From NCBI RefSeq assembly GCF_000422265.1, contig NZ_KE383812.1, positions 481,611-545,610 of the forward strand: a stretch of 64,000 bases of DNA, given 5' to 3'. Made by a program: the position numbers and the translations under genes. Source of the DNA: Kaistella palustris DSM 21579 (GTDB lineage: Bacteria > Bacteroidota > Bacteroidia > Flavobacteriales > Weeksellaceae). The notes below the pieces were generated by a model. That model did not search any database and was not told the origin of the DNA. It was given only the letters and a program-made list of their open reading frames with translations. Below, piece by piece: positions 26,394-34,300 of this stretch. Within the stretch, counting starts at the first letter, position 1; each line of letters begins with the position of its first letter.

Positions 26394-27050
26394 ATGAAGA
26401 AATTTTTGCGCGAAAACAGTTTATCGGTCGTCTTTTTTGTTTTATTTCTCTTCTCAATAGCAGGACAGATCTTTTTTGGACTCCACGAGTACAACAAAGA
26501 TCTTGAAGAATGGGGCGGAAAGGCTGTAACACTGACTTCATATTTAAAGTCGGGCCACTTTTTCGAAGCTACTTTTGAAAACTGGGAAAGCGAATTTCTT
26601 CAAATGGCTCTTTTGGTCTGGTTCACTATCTTTTTGCGGCAGAAAGGCTCCTCGGAATCCAAAAAACCTGAAGGCGGCAATGATGTCGACCGCGAACCGT
26701 CGGCGTTGAGAAAAGGCGCGCCATGGCCCGTAAGGAAAGGCGGAATCTGGCTGAAGGCTTATAACAATTCATTAACGCTGAGTCTGTTTGCACTCTTTAT
26801 AATCTGTTTTGTGCTGCATGTGTATGGCAGTTTAAAGGATGCCAACACCGAAAACATGCTGCAGGATAAACCTCTGGTGAGTCTGGGCGATTATCTGACA
26901 GGCTCCAGACTTTGGTTTGAATCCTTCCAGAACTGGCAGAGCGAGTTTCTGTCGATATTCTCAATTATTGTGCTGTCAATTTTCCTGAGACAAAAAGGTT
27001 CGTCGCAATCGAAGCCGGTAGATGCACCACACGATCAGACCGGCGACTGA
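26394..27050 (+). CDS. DUF6766-like membrane protein with internal duplication
   Basis: The 218 residues consist of two similar halves. Each half has a hydrophobic helix (SLSVVFFVLFLFSIAGQIFFG; SLTLSLFALFIICFVLHVYG), a polar segment with SYL or DYL, the block NWESEFLQM or NWQSEFLSI, a second helix, and FLRQKGSSESK or FLRQKGSSQSK. Four TM helices are predicted. The pattern matches DUF6766, a family without known function that I recall mostly as stress-associated membrane proteins. It lies 38 bases after the cytidylyltransferase gene and upstream of a YciE/YciF-type gene. Confidence 0.75.
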   Translation: MKKFLRENSLSVVFFVLFLFSIAGQIFFGLHEYNKDLEEWGGKAVTLTSYLKSGHFFEATFENWESEFLQMALLVWFTIFLRQKGSSESKKPEGGNDVDREPSALRKGAPWPVRKGGIWLKAYNNSLTLSLFALFIICFVLHVYGSLKDANTENMLQDKPLVSLGDYLTGSRLWFESFQNWQSEFLSIFSIIVLSIFLRQKGSSQSKPVDAPHDQTGD

Positions 27051-27092
27051 ATTTATAGCGGATAAATACGGCGGTAGGCTTTCTGTTGGTCT

Positions 27093-27100
27093 TATTTTTG
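27093..27100 (+). promoter_or_regulatory. Candidate -7 box (TATTTTTG) of the YciE/YciF-type gene
   Basis: TATTTTTG matches TAnnTTTG, 58 bases before the ATG at 27159. No TTTG box at about 19 bases upstream was found. Confidence 0.35.
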
Positions 27101-27158
27101 TAAGTTTTAAAAACGGATCACACTTTCATTAAAAATATAAACATTAAAAAAAATTATT

Positions 27159-27779
27159 ATGGCAAAGTCAACAAGCTCAGATAAAAAATCTGCAGCAACT
27201 TCAAAAACTAGTTCAAAATCCGCCGGCAGTACTACGAAAGCGCCAAAGAAAAGCGCATCTGCAGGAAAGATCAGACCAGAAAAAGATGCAGCTGAAAACC
27301 TGCGCGAATTTTTAGTTGACGGAATTAAGGACCTGTACTGGGCAGAAAAAGCCCTGGTAAAAAATCTGCCGAAAATGGCCAAGAACGCCACTTCACCGAA
27401 ACTCGTGCAGGCAATTAACAAGCATCTGCAAGAAACTGAAACTCAGGTAACGCGTTTGGAAGGCGCTTTCAAAGCCTTAGGTGAAAAAGTTAAAGCGCAG
27501 AAATGCGACGCGATGGACGGGTTGCTGAAGGAGGCCGAAAGCATCATGAAAGAAACCGAACCGGGCGCCGTAAGAGATGCCGCGATCATCGCAGCTGCGC
27601 AGAAAGTGGAGCATTACGAAATTGCTTCATACGGAACCATGGCGACCTACGCTAAACTCCTCGGTGAAAAAGAAGCCTTAAACCTTTTAAAAGAAACATT
27701 AGGCGAAGAAAAAAACTGTGATACAGATCTTACAAAATTGGCGATAAGCGAAATCAACATCAAAGCGAAAAATTCGTAA
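27159..27779 (+). CDS. YciE/YciF ferroxidase family protein (DUF892)
   Basis: A 206-residue protein. The first 40 residues are a low-complexity Lys/Ser/Ala tail, and the rest is the ferritin-like four-helix domain of DUF892. The family blocks are LREFLVDGIKDLYWAEKALVKNLPKM, INKHLQETETQVTRLEGAF, AAAQKVEHYEIASYGTM and LLKETLGEEKNCDTDLTKLA. The Glu and His residues of the presumed di-metal site (WAEK, HLQETE, VEHYE, EEK) are kept. YciE/YciF-type proteins are induced by stress in enterobacteria. The basic tail could bind DNA or membranes, which is only a guess. It is followed by a strong terminator. Confidence 0.9.
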   Translation: MAKSTSSDKKSAATSKTSSKSAGSTTKAPKKSASAGKIRPEKDAAENLREFLVDGIKDLYWAEKALVKNLPKMAKNATSPKLVQAINKHLQETETQVTRLEGAFKALGEKVKAQKCDAMDGLLKEAESIMKETEPGAVRDAAIIAAAQKVEHYEIASYGTMATYAKLLGEKEALNLLKETLGEEKNCDTDLTKLAISEINIKAKNS

Positions 27780-27795
27780 AAAGCGCCAGAAAATC

Positions 27796-27832
27796 AAAAA
27801 GCCGTTTCGATTTCCCGAGACGGCTTTTTTTT
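27796..27832. terminator. Bidirectional terminator between yciF-type gene and rlpA
   Basis: AAAGCCGTTTC pairs with GAGACGGCTTT (one G-U) around a short loop. Eight T follow on the plus strand and an A-run precedes, so it can end both converging genes. Confidence 0.85.
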
Positions 27833-27845
27833 GTTAAAATTTAAT

Positions 27846-28223
27846 TTAATCGTTGTCGATAATTTCGTATTCTATGGGCATCGTACCTCTTGCAGGATTT
27901 CCGATGGCCTTGAACGCTGCTTTGGAGAGATCCAGTGCTCTGGAGGAGTGGAAGGGACCGCGGTCATTCACTTCAACTTCCACACTTTTTCCGGTTCTCA
28001 GGTTTGTGACCTTCAGGCGGGTTCCAAACGGGAGCGTTCTGTTTGCGGCGGTCATTTTGGAGTTACTGAAAATGTCTCCGCTCGCGGTTTTTCTACCATT
28101 AAACTTATCGTGATAGAACGATGCAAAACTTGTTTTGGCATCTTCGGCATTATACTTGTTAAATGAGTACATACCGAGTGTTGAAATCATCATCATGATT
28201 ACGAGAGTTGCTCTTTTCGTCAT
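27846..28223 (-). CDS. rlpA: RlpA-like double-psi beta-barrel protein
   Basis: A 125-residue exported protein with an N-terminal hydrophobic segment (ATLVIMMMISTLGMYSF) and then a DPBB domain. The domain shows ASFYHDKFNGRKTASGD, MTAANRTLPFGTRLKVTN and the motif VNDRGPFHSSRALDLSKAAF with its conserved Asp. RlpA of Pseudomonas is a septal lytic transglycosylase; this short version has no SPOR domain, as is usual in Bacteroidota. ATG 28223 is chosen because an in-frame TTG at 28256 lies within the -7 box of a clear promoter. It converges on the YciE/YciF-type gene. Confidence 0.9.
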   Translation of the reverse strand: MTKRATLVIMMMISTLGMYSFNKYNAEDAKTSFASFYHDKFNGRKTASGDIFSNSKMTAANRTLPFGTRLKVTNLRTGKSVEVEVNDRGPFHSSRALDLSKAAFKAIGNPARGTMPIEYEIIDND

Positions 28224-28253
28224 TTTGAATTTATTTTTTGGGTTTTGACTCTG

Positions 28254-28282
28254 CAAATTTATTCCTAAAATGAGTTTTACAA
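28254..28282 (-). promoter_or_regulatory. Promoter of the rlpA-like gene
   Basis: On the minus strand TTG (28282-28280), 18 bases, then TAAATTTG (28261-28254) match the Bacteroidota TTTG-N(17-23)-TAnnTTTG pattern. The leader to ATG 28223 is about 25 nt. Confidence 0.65.
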
Positions 28283-28566
28283 CAGTCGATAGGTTAAACT
28301 CCGTTAAGGAATTGTTAATTTTTTGTTAACAACACCCGCATTCCCACTAATAGCGCAAGTTTCCAAAGGTTCTTAATTTGTGTTAAAATCATTGTGTAAA
28401 TGTTAATTTTATTAACTAATTACCGCATAACATCACTACTTTTACCAATTCAACCTATTGATATGCAAACCATTAAAGCAAAAAACCTCCGGAAAAATCC
28501 GAAGGTTTTATCTATTGGGTTCACCAATACTTTTTTAGAAGTTTTTTCCTTAAAAACTGTCGATTC
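28283..28566. other. Intergenic region between rlpA promoter and rimO
   Basis: AT-rich, with no open frame that looks coding. It contains the rimO terminator (listed separately) and a stretch rich in GTTAA/TTAAC around 28310-28420. Confidence 0.4.
28480..28509 (-). terminator. Terminator downstream of rimO
   Basis: AAACCTCCGGA (28483-28493) pairs with TCCGAAGGTTT (28498-28508), with one mismatch that is a G-U pair in the minus-strand RNA. The minus strand then reads a T-run. Confidence 0.7.
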
Positions 28567-29868
28567 TTAAATGAGTTCCCCATACAAATCAAATTCTTCC
28601 GCTCCGGTAATCCTGATATCTGCAAAACTACCGACGGATAAATAGGTGTTTTCTGCCGGCACCAGAACAGTATTATCCACATCCGGTGAATCGTATTCTG
28701 TTCTGCCTACGAAATAATTTCCTTCTTTCCGGTCGAATATGCAGCGGAAGGTTTTGCCGATCTTCTCCTGATTCTTCTCCCATGAGATCTGCGCCTGCAA
28801 CTCCATGATTTCTTCGACACGCGCATCTTTTACTTCCTGCGGCACGTCATCATTTAACACAAATGCAGTGGTATTTTCCTCGTGTGAATAGGTAAAGCAG
28901 CCAAGCCGGTCGAAACGCTGCGTGCGGACCCATTCTTTCATTTCCTGAAACCGCTCTTCCGTTTCGCCCGGAAAACCTACAATTAGCGTTGTACGGATTG
29001 CCATATCGGGAACTTTTTCACGGAACTTAGCAAGCAGCGCATTGGTTTTCTCATGTGTGGTACCACGCTTCATGGCTTTCAGCAAATCAGAATTTATATG
29101 CTGCAACGGAATGTCGATATAGTTGCAGACTTTGGGTTCATTTTTAATGATTTCGAGTACATCTTCCGGGAAGCCTGTCGGAAAAGCATAATGCAGGCGT
29201 ATCCATTCGATTCCCTCTACTTTTACCAGCCGAAGAAGCAAGTCACCAAGCGCCCGTTTTTTATAAATATCCAAACCGTAATAAGTAAGGTCCTGCGCGA
29301 TTAATATAAGTTCTTTCACACCTTTTTTAGCAAGCTTTTCCGCTTCAATGACGAGATTTTCTATAGGTGTTGATATGTTTTTTCCGCGCATTAAGGGAAT
29401 TGCGCAAAACGAACAGGGGCGGTCGCAACCTTCGGCGATCTTTAAATAAGCGTAATGTTTAGGAGTTGTCGTCATGCGTTCGCCGACCAGTTCATGTTTA
29501 TAGTCTGCGCCTAAATGCTTCAATAAAATGGGGAGGTCGCGCGTACCAAAATACTGGTCTACATCGGGAATTTCTCTCTGCAGATCCGGCATATACCTTT
29601 CCGAAAGGCAACCGGTCACAAAAACCTTTTCCACCTCGCCACGGTTTTTTGCTTCTACAAAATCCAGAATGGTGTTGATGCTTTCTTCTTTTGCGCTGTC
29701 GATAAACCCACAGGTATTGATTACAACAATGTCTCCGCGGTCTTCGTGCACGACTTCTTTACCGTTGGCCTGAAGCTGACCCATAAGTACTTCGGAATCG
29801 TATACATTTTTGGAACAACCCAGAGTAACAATATTAATTTTCTTTTTTCCGACTGATTTTGTGCGCAT
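28567..29868 (-). CDS. rimO: Ribosomal protein S12 methylthiotransferase
   Basis: A radical SAM enzyme that adds a methylthio group to an Asp of ribosomal protein S12. The UPF0004 domain carries the cluster ligands Cys18 (LGCSKN), Cys53 (NTCGF) and Cys87 (GCLSE). The radical SAM triad is Cys148, Cys152 and Cys155 (CDRPCSFC), followed by IPLMRGKNISTP. A C-terminal TRAM domain with GRTEYDSPDVDNTVLV is the RimO-type ending, which separates it from MiaB. The length of 433 residues is typical. It has its own -7 box inside the end of the antiporter gene. Confidence 0.97.
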   Translation of the reverse strand: MRTKSVGKKKINIVTLGCSKNVYDSEVLMGQLQANGKEVVHEDRGDIVVINTCGFIDSAKEESINTILDFVEAKNRGEVEKVFVTGCLSERYMPDLQREIPDVDQYFGTRDLPILLKHLGADYKHELVGERMTTTPKHYAYLKIAEGCDRPCSFCAIPLMRGKNISTPIENLVIEAEKLAKKGVKELILIAQDLTYYGLDIYKKRALGDLLLRLVKVEGIEWIRLHYAFPTGFPEDVLEIIKNEPKVCNYIDIPLQHINSDLLKAMKRGTTHEKTNALLAKFREKVPDMAIRTTLIVGFPGETEERFQEMKEWVRTQRFDRLGCFTYSHEENTTAFVLNDDVPQEVKDARVEEIMELQAQISWEKNQEKIGKTFRCIFDRKEGNYFVGRTEYDSPDVDNTVLVPAENTYLSVGSFADIRITGAEEFDLYGELI

Positions 29869-29887
29869 TATAAAAATTTTGTGGGCG

Positions 29888-29895
29888 CAAAGATA
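29888..29895 (-). promoter_or_regulatory. Candidate -7 box (TATCTTTG) of rimO
   Basis: The minus strand reads TATCTTTG, a perfect TAnnTTTG match, about 20 bases before the rimO ATG. The -33 position falls in the coding end of the antiporter gene and shows no clear TTTG. Confidence 0.45.
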
Positions 29896-29912
29896 GTGAT
29901 ATTAATGCGAAA

Positions 29913-31130
29913 TCAGTCGGCACCATGCTCATCTTCTTCGAAACTGTGTGCGGAAAGCTGTTCTTTTTTAGCTCTTTTTTCAAAAAGCAGGCCGAGCATC
30001 ATTACAAATGTAGTGAGCAGAATAACCTGTATAACCACCGATTCATTAAGGTAAGGAAAGCGGTCTTCCGGAGCAATGCTTAAAAACAGCAACACAGTGA
30101 TCAGACCTCGTGGGGCGATATAAAACAACGGCTGCATATCCATTTTCCCAATCTTTAAAAACACAGCGCGCAACACATAAATTGCAACTACAATTGACAG
30201 TGACCACACCAGCGAATCCTGATTGATGATATCCTCGGTCTTCAACACAAAACCGAAAACTATAAAAAACAGCGTCCTAACAATAAAAGTGGCTTCTATA
30301 ACCACATCTTTAAAATGGCGGACCTCCCGGGTTAGTTTTGTAAACCTGAAATTCCGCATCCACTTTACATTTTTCAGTTCATCGACATTACCAAGGACAA
30401 GCCCGAAAAAAAGAATAAATATAAGCGCAGGCAAATGATAAATTTTTGAGATCTGGTAGATCAGAATATTAAGAATAATGATCGGCCCATATTTGATGTG
30501 ATGATCAATCTTAGCCAATAAAAAAGCCAGGACCAGCGATGCCACGACCGAAATCAGCAACATGAGCAGAAACTGCAGACTGAAATGAAAAACACCCGCA
30601 AACGTAATTGCAGTGCCGAAAGTCGCAAAATTGAAAAAGATAACGCCAATAATATCCGAGAGACTGCTTTCGTACGTCACAAACTGCCGCTTGTCGTGGG
30701 TGAGATTAATGGCACTCGGTATAGCAATAGAACTGCTGATGATACAGAAAGGAATGATATTGATTAAAGCTTGTTTAAATGGAATGCCCCACTCCACGCT
30801 CAAAAATATTGAAAATCCCACGGCGATTATAACGACCGGGACCAGGGCAATAAGCGCGGATTTTTTGATCACCGTTTTCGTCGATCTGTTAAGTTCGAGT
30901 TCCAGGGAACCTTCCAGAACGATCAATATCAAACCAATTGTTCCGAGAATCGGCAGAATAACATTGAGATTGGGAATGATGATGTTGAACAGCCCGCCGA
31001 CCTGATTCAGAAACCAGCCGAGCACCAGCAGGAAAATGACCGACGGAACTTTTGTAAACTTCGAAGTAATGTCGAAAACATATGACAGCAGCAGGATTAC
31101 GCAAATTCCAATGATAAAGATTTCAGCCAT
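29913..31130 (-). CDS. Cation:proton antiporter (CPA1/NhaP-like)
   Basis: A 405-residue inner membrane protein with about 11-12 hydrophobic helices. The first part (VPSVIFLLVLGWFLNQVGG, GLILIVLEGSLELEL) and the conserved membrane segment with SSSIAIPSAI and SSLSDIIGVIFFN are typical of sodium(potassium)/proton exchangers of the CPA superfamily. APRGLITVLLFLSIAP near the C-terminus is another family block. The tail is cytoplasmic and acidic (EEDEHGAD). It probably exports Na+ or K+ in exchange for protons; ion preference cannot be read. It lies downstream of the terminator of the polysaccharide locus and is likely monocistronic. Confidence 0.92.
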   Translation of the reverse strand: MAEIFIIGICVILLLSYVFDITSKFTKVPSVIFLLVLGWFLNQVGGLFNIIIPNLNVILPILGTIGLILIVLEGSLELELNRSTKTVIKKSALIALVPVVIIAVGFSIFLSVEWGIPFKQALINIIPFCIISSSIAIPSAINLTHDKRQFVTYESSLSDIIGVIFFNFATFGTAITFAGVFHFSLQFLLMLLISVVASLVLAFLLAKIDHHIKYGPIIILNILIYQISKIYHLPALIFILFFGLVLGNVDELKNVKWMRNFRFTKLTREVRHFKDVVIEATFIVRTLFFIVFGFVLKTEDIINQDSLVWSLSIVVAIYVLRAVFLKIGKMDMQPLFYIAPRGLITVLLFLSIAPEDRFPYLNESVVIQVILLTTFVMMLGLLFEKRAKKEQLSAHSFEEDEHGAD

Positions 31131-31143
31131 AAAGTAAATATAT

Positions 31144-31174
31144 AAAAAAAAACCGCAAATGGTTTTTGCAGTTT
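31144..31174 (-). terminator. Terminator at the end of the polysaccharide locus
   Basis: On the minus strand AACTGCAAA pairs with TTTGCGGTT (one G-U), followed by nine T. It lies just after rfbA and marks the end of the long minus-strand gene series. Confidence 0.8.
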
Positions 31175-31211
31175 TCAGAACAGGTTATTTTAATGATTAA
31201 CTTTTTAATAA

Positions 31212-32072
31212 TTATCTGACAAGGTCTTTCAGGTAATTGCCGTAGCCGCTTTTACCGTATTTCTCCGCGGATTTCAGCAGCTGTTCTTCATTAATGAAAC
31301 CTTTGGAAAAAGCAATTTCTTCGATACATGAAATTTTGAAACCCTGTCGCTTTTCGAGCACTTTTACAAATTCTGATGCTTCGTGCAGAGAATCGAATGT
31401 TCCGGTATCCAGCCAGGCCGTTCCGCGACTCATCACGCCTACTTCGAGTTGATTTTTCTCCAGATATATTTTGTTGATGTCGGTAATTTCCAATTCACCG
31501 CGGGGCGACGGTTTTAAATTCTTGGCATATTCAACCACCGAATTATCGTAAAAATAAAGGCCGGGCACGGCGAAATTGGATTTTGGATCTTCAGGTTTTT
31601 CCTCAATTGATACCGCCTTCAGATTCTCATCAAATTCTACCACGCCATACCGTTCCGGATCGGAAACCTGATAAGCAAAAACGCAACCACCTTTTACCGT
31701 GGTCTTACTTGCTAAAAGTTTCGGTAAACCCGCCCCATAAAAGATATTATCACCCAAAACCAACGCTACAGAATCGTCGCCAATAAATTCTTCACCCAAA
31801 ATAAAAGCCTGCGCCAAACCATCGGGACTTGGCTGCACTTTATACTCAATTTTACAGCCGATTGAGGAACCGTCGCCCAGCAGTTTTTCAAAACCGCCAA
31901 TATCGTGCGGTGTAGAAATGATGAGGATTTCCCTGATCCCTGCCAAAAGCAAAGTCGACAGCGGGTAATAGATCATCGGTTTGTCGTAAACCGGCATGAG
32001 CTGTTTGCTTACGGCAATGGTTAATGGATAAAGTCTTGTTCCGGAACCGCCGGCGAGTATTATTCCCTTCAT
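31212..32072 (-). CDS. rfbA: Glucose-1-phosphate thymidylyltransferase
   Basis: Makes dTDP-glucose from dTTP and glucose 1-phosphate. The nucleotidyltransferase signature [11 protein letters not shown] (residues 8-18) and [24 protein letters not shown] are intact. [27 protein letters not shown] and [17 protein letters not shown] are further RmlA blocks. The length of 286 residues is typical. It is the last gene of the locus; its ATG lies one base after the rfbB stop. It feeds the rfbB-rfbC branch upstream in the operon. Confidence 0.97.
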   Translation of the reverse strand: MKGIILAGGSGTRLYPLTIAVSKQLMPVYDKPMIYYPLSTLLLAGIREILIISTPHDIGGFEKLLGDGSSIGCKIEYKVQPSPDGLAQAFILGEEFIGDDSVALVLGDNIFYGAGLPKLLASKTTVKGGCVFAYQVSDPERYGVVEFDENLKAVSIEEKPEDPKSNFAVPGLYFYDNSVVEYAKNLKPSPRGELEITDINKIYLEKNQLEVGVMSRGTAWLDTGTFDSLHEASEFVKVLEKRQGFKISCIEEIAFSKGFINEEQLLKSAEKYGKSGYGNYLKDLVR

Positions 32073-32073
32073 C

Positions 32074-33153
32074 TTATGAGTATTGTTTGTCGTAATATTT
32101 TTGATAATCGCCAGAAGTGACGTGTTCTAACCATTCCTTATTTTCAAGGAACCAGTCAATCGTTTTCCCCAATCCTTCTTCAAAAGTTACGGATGGTTTC
32201 CAGCCCAATTCTTTATTTAATTTTGTGGCATCGATGGCGTAACGCAGATCATGGCCGGGACGGTCTTTTACGTAAGTGATCAGTTTTTCGGAATGACCTT
32301 CGGGATTGCCCAGTTTCGCATCCATTTGTTTGATGAGTTCTTTTACCAGATCGATGTTTTTCCATTCATTCCAGCCACCAATGTTGTAGGTTTCGCCTGT
32401 TTTTGCTTCGTTAAATATCTGGTGAATAGCTTTCGCATGATCTACTACAAAAAGCCAGTCACGCGTATACTTGCCGTCGCCGTAAATTGGAAGCGGTTTT
32501 CCATTTAAAATATTTGAAATACAAAGCGGGATTAATTTCTCGGGGAAATGATTTGGCCCGTAATTGTTGGAGCAGTTGCTGATGATAAACGGCAGGCCGT
32601 ATGTATTCCCGTAGGCGCGCACCAAATGATCGGAAGCGGCCTTGCTGGCGGAATAAGGAGATTTCGGATCGTAAGCCGTATCTTCCAGGAAAAATCCGGT
32701 TTCACCTAAACTTCCGTACACCTCATCGGTGGAAACGTGGTAGAAAAGATTCGTTCTTTTTTCATCCGGAAAGTTTCCGTGTTGATGGTCTGGGTTTAAG
32801 GTCCAGAATTCTCTGGCCAGATTCAAAAGATTTGCAGTTCCGTTAACATTGGTATTGATGAAAGCGTTCGGATCCGTAATACTCCGGTCCACATGGCTTT
32901 CAGCAGCTAGATGTACGATTGCATCAGGTTGGTATTTCTCAAAAACCTTTCTTAATTCGTCGGGTTTTGTGATATCAGCCTTTTCAAAAACGTAATTCGG
33001 TTCGCTCTCGATATCTTTTAAATTCTCCAGATTTCCGGCGTAAGTCAGCGCATCCAGATTGATGATTGTTGAGTTCGGATTATTTTTTACAAACTCCCGC
33101 ACGACATGCGAACCGATAAAGCCGGCACCACCGGTGATGATTATATTTTTCAT
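32074..33153 (-). CDS. rfbB: dTDP-glucose 4,6-dehydratase
   Basis: An NAD-dependent short-chain dehydrogenase that makes dTDP-4-keto-6-deoxyglucose. The NAD motif [11 protein letters not shown] is at the N-terminus. [12 protein letters not shown] and [10 protein letters not shown] contain the catalytic Asp and Glu pair region, and [15 protein letters not shown] holds the Tyr-Lys pair. [28 protein letters not shown], and the C-terminal [24 protein letters not shown] complete the RmlB pattern. It has 359 residues. It follows rfbC after 6 bases. Confidence 0.97.
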   Translation of the reverse strand: MKNIIITGGAGFIGSHVVREFVKNNPNSTIINLDALTYAGNLENLKDIESEPNYVFEKADITKPDELRKVFEKYQPDAIVHLAAESHVDRSITDPNAFINTNVNGTANLLNLAREFWTLNPDHQHGNFPDEKRTNLFYHVSTDEVYGSLGETGFFLEDTAYDPKSPYSASKAASDHLVRAYGNTYGLPFIISNCSNNYGPNHFPEKLIPLCISNILNGKPLPIYGDGKYTRDWLFVVDHAKAIHQIFNEAKTGETYNIGGWNEWKNIDLVKELIKQMDAKLGNPEGHSEKLITYVKDRPGHDLRYAIDATKLNKELGWKPSVTFEEGLGKTIDWFLENKEWLEHVTSGDYQKYYDKQYS

Positions 33154-33159
33154 GATTTT

Positions 33160-33705
33160 TTAAAAATTTCCTTCTGCAAAGGTAGGTTGAATTTTATCTT
33201 TGTCGGAAAGCACCACATCGGCAGCAGCCAGTCTCCAGTCGATCTGCAGGTCACTGTCGTTCCATAGCACGCCGCCTTCGGATTCCTTATTATAGTAATT
33301 ATCACATTTATAGGAGAATACCGCAGTTTCCGAAAGCACAGAAAAACCATGTCCGAATCCACGCGGTACATAAAACTGGAGTTTATTTTCACCGCTAAGC
33401 TCCACGCCAAACCATTTGCCAAAGGTTGGTGAATCTTTTCGCAGATCTACAGCTACATCCCACACCGTGCCTTCCAGACAGGAAACGAGTTTCGCCTGGG
33501 CATGCTCCCCTTTTTGAAGATGAAGTCCACGCAGCACGCCATAAGTTGATTTCGAAATATTATCCTGAACGAAATGTCCGTTTAAACCCGTAAGGTGCTC
33601 AAACTTCTTTTCATTGAATTTTTCAAAAAAATAGCCGCGCTCATCTTCGAAAATTGTGGGCTCTATAATGCAGCAGTCTTTGAGAGAAGTCTCAGTTACT
33701 TTCAT
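33160..33705 (-). CDS. rfbC: dTDP-4-dehydrorhamnose 3,5-epimerase
   Basis: A cupin-fold epimerase acting after RfbB. The family blocks are EPTIFEDERGYFFEKFNE, the catalytic His in LRGLHLQKGEHAQAKLV, AVDLRKDSPTFGKWFGVEL, and YVPRGFGHGFSVLSETA with the second active-site region; YYNKESEGGVLWND then matches RmlC. It has 181 residues, a normal length. It sits 4 bases after the sugar transferase gene. No rfbD reductase is found in the window, so the end product could be dTDP-L-rhamnose (with RfbD elsewhere) or another dTDP-6-deoxy sugar. Confidence 0.96.
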   Translation of the reverse strand: MKVTETSLKDCCIIEPTIFEDERGYFFEKFNEKKFEHLTGLNGHFVQDNISKSTYGVLRGLHLQKGEHAQAKLVSCLEGTVWDVAVDLRKDSPTFGKWFGVELSGENKLQFYVPRGFGHGFSVLSETAVFSYKCDNYYNKESEGGVLWNDSDLQIDWRLAAADVVLSDKDKIQPTFAEGNF

Positions 33706-33709
33706 TTTT

Positions 33710-34300
33710 TTAATGCTTAATAATCGTATAAAAGGTATTGAAAATAATTTTTATGTCTTTGAAAACACTGTTATCTGCGATATATTTCAGATTCAGATTC
33801 AGTTTTTCGGGCATGATTTCTTCGATATATAGTTTTTCGGGCTCAGAGCTGGCAGAGAGCAAATCATTTTCATTTCTGAATTTAATGGAAGCATAATCTG
33901 TTATTCCCGGCCGTACGGTGAGCACTTTCTGCTGTTCCGGATTATAGAGGTCTGTATATTTCTGAACCTCAGGCCGCGGGCCTACAAATGACATATCACC
34001 GAGTAAAACATTGAAAAGCTGTGGCAATTCATCCAGTTTATACTTCCGGAGCGTATAACCGACCGCGGTAATTCTCGGATCACGGCTGCCTACAGTCAGG
34101 GCGCCTTTAGAAAACGAATCAGGACGCATGGTACGGAATTTAAATACCCGAAATATCTTGCCACCTTTTCCGGTGCGGGGTTGGCGGTATAAAATCCCTC
34201 CTTTACTGTCTGCCAAAATTAAAACCGAAATAATCAGGAAAAAAGGCAGCAGAATTAAAATGCCGGAAAAGGAAAACACAACATCGAAAATGCGCTTCAT
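33710..34300 (-). CDS. Initiating sugar-1-phosphate transferase (monotopic PGT)
   Basis: A 196-residue membrane-associated enzyme that moves a sugar phosphate from a UDP-sugar to undecaprenyl phosphate. It has an N-terminal re-entrant hydrophobic helix (VVFSFSGILILLPFFLIISVLIL), then RQPRTGKGGKIFRVFKFRTM and the catalytic Asp-Glu pair in YKLDELPQLFNVLLGDMSFVGPRPE, then VRPGITDYASIKFRNE. The start ATG overlaps the aminotransferase stop by one base, so the two are coupled. It is the second such transferase in this locus; the other, at 52715, is closer to PglC. Confidence 0.93.
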   Translation of the reverse strand: MKRIFDVVFSFSGILILLPFFLIISVLILADSKGGILYRQPRTGKGGKIFRVFKFRTMRPDSFSKGALTVGSRDPRITAVGYTLRKYKLDELPQLFNVLLGDMSFVGPRPEVQKYTDLYNPEQQKVLTVRPGITDYASIKFRNENDLLSASSEPEKLYIEEIMPEKLNLNLKYIADNSVFKDIKIIFNTFYTIIKH

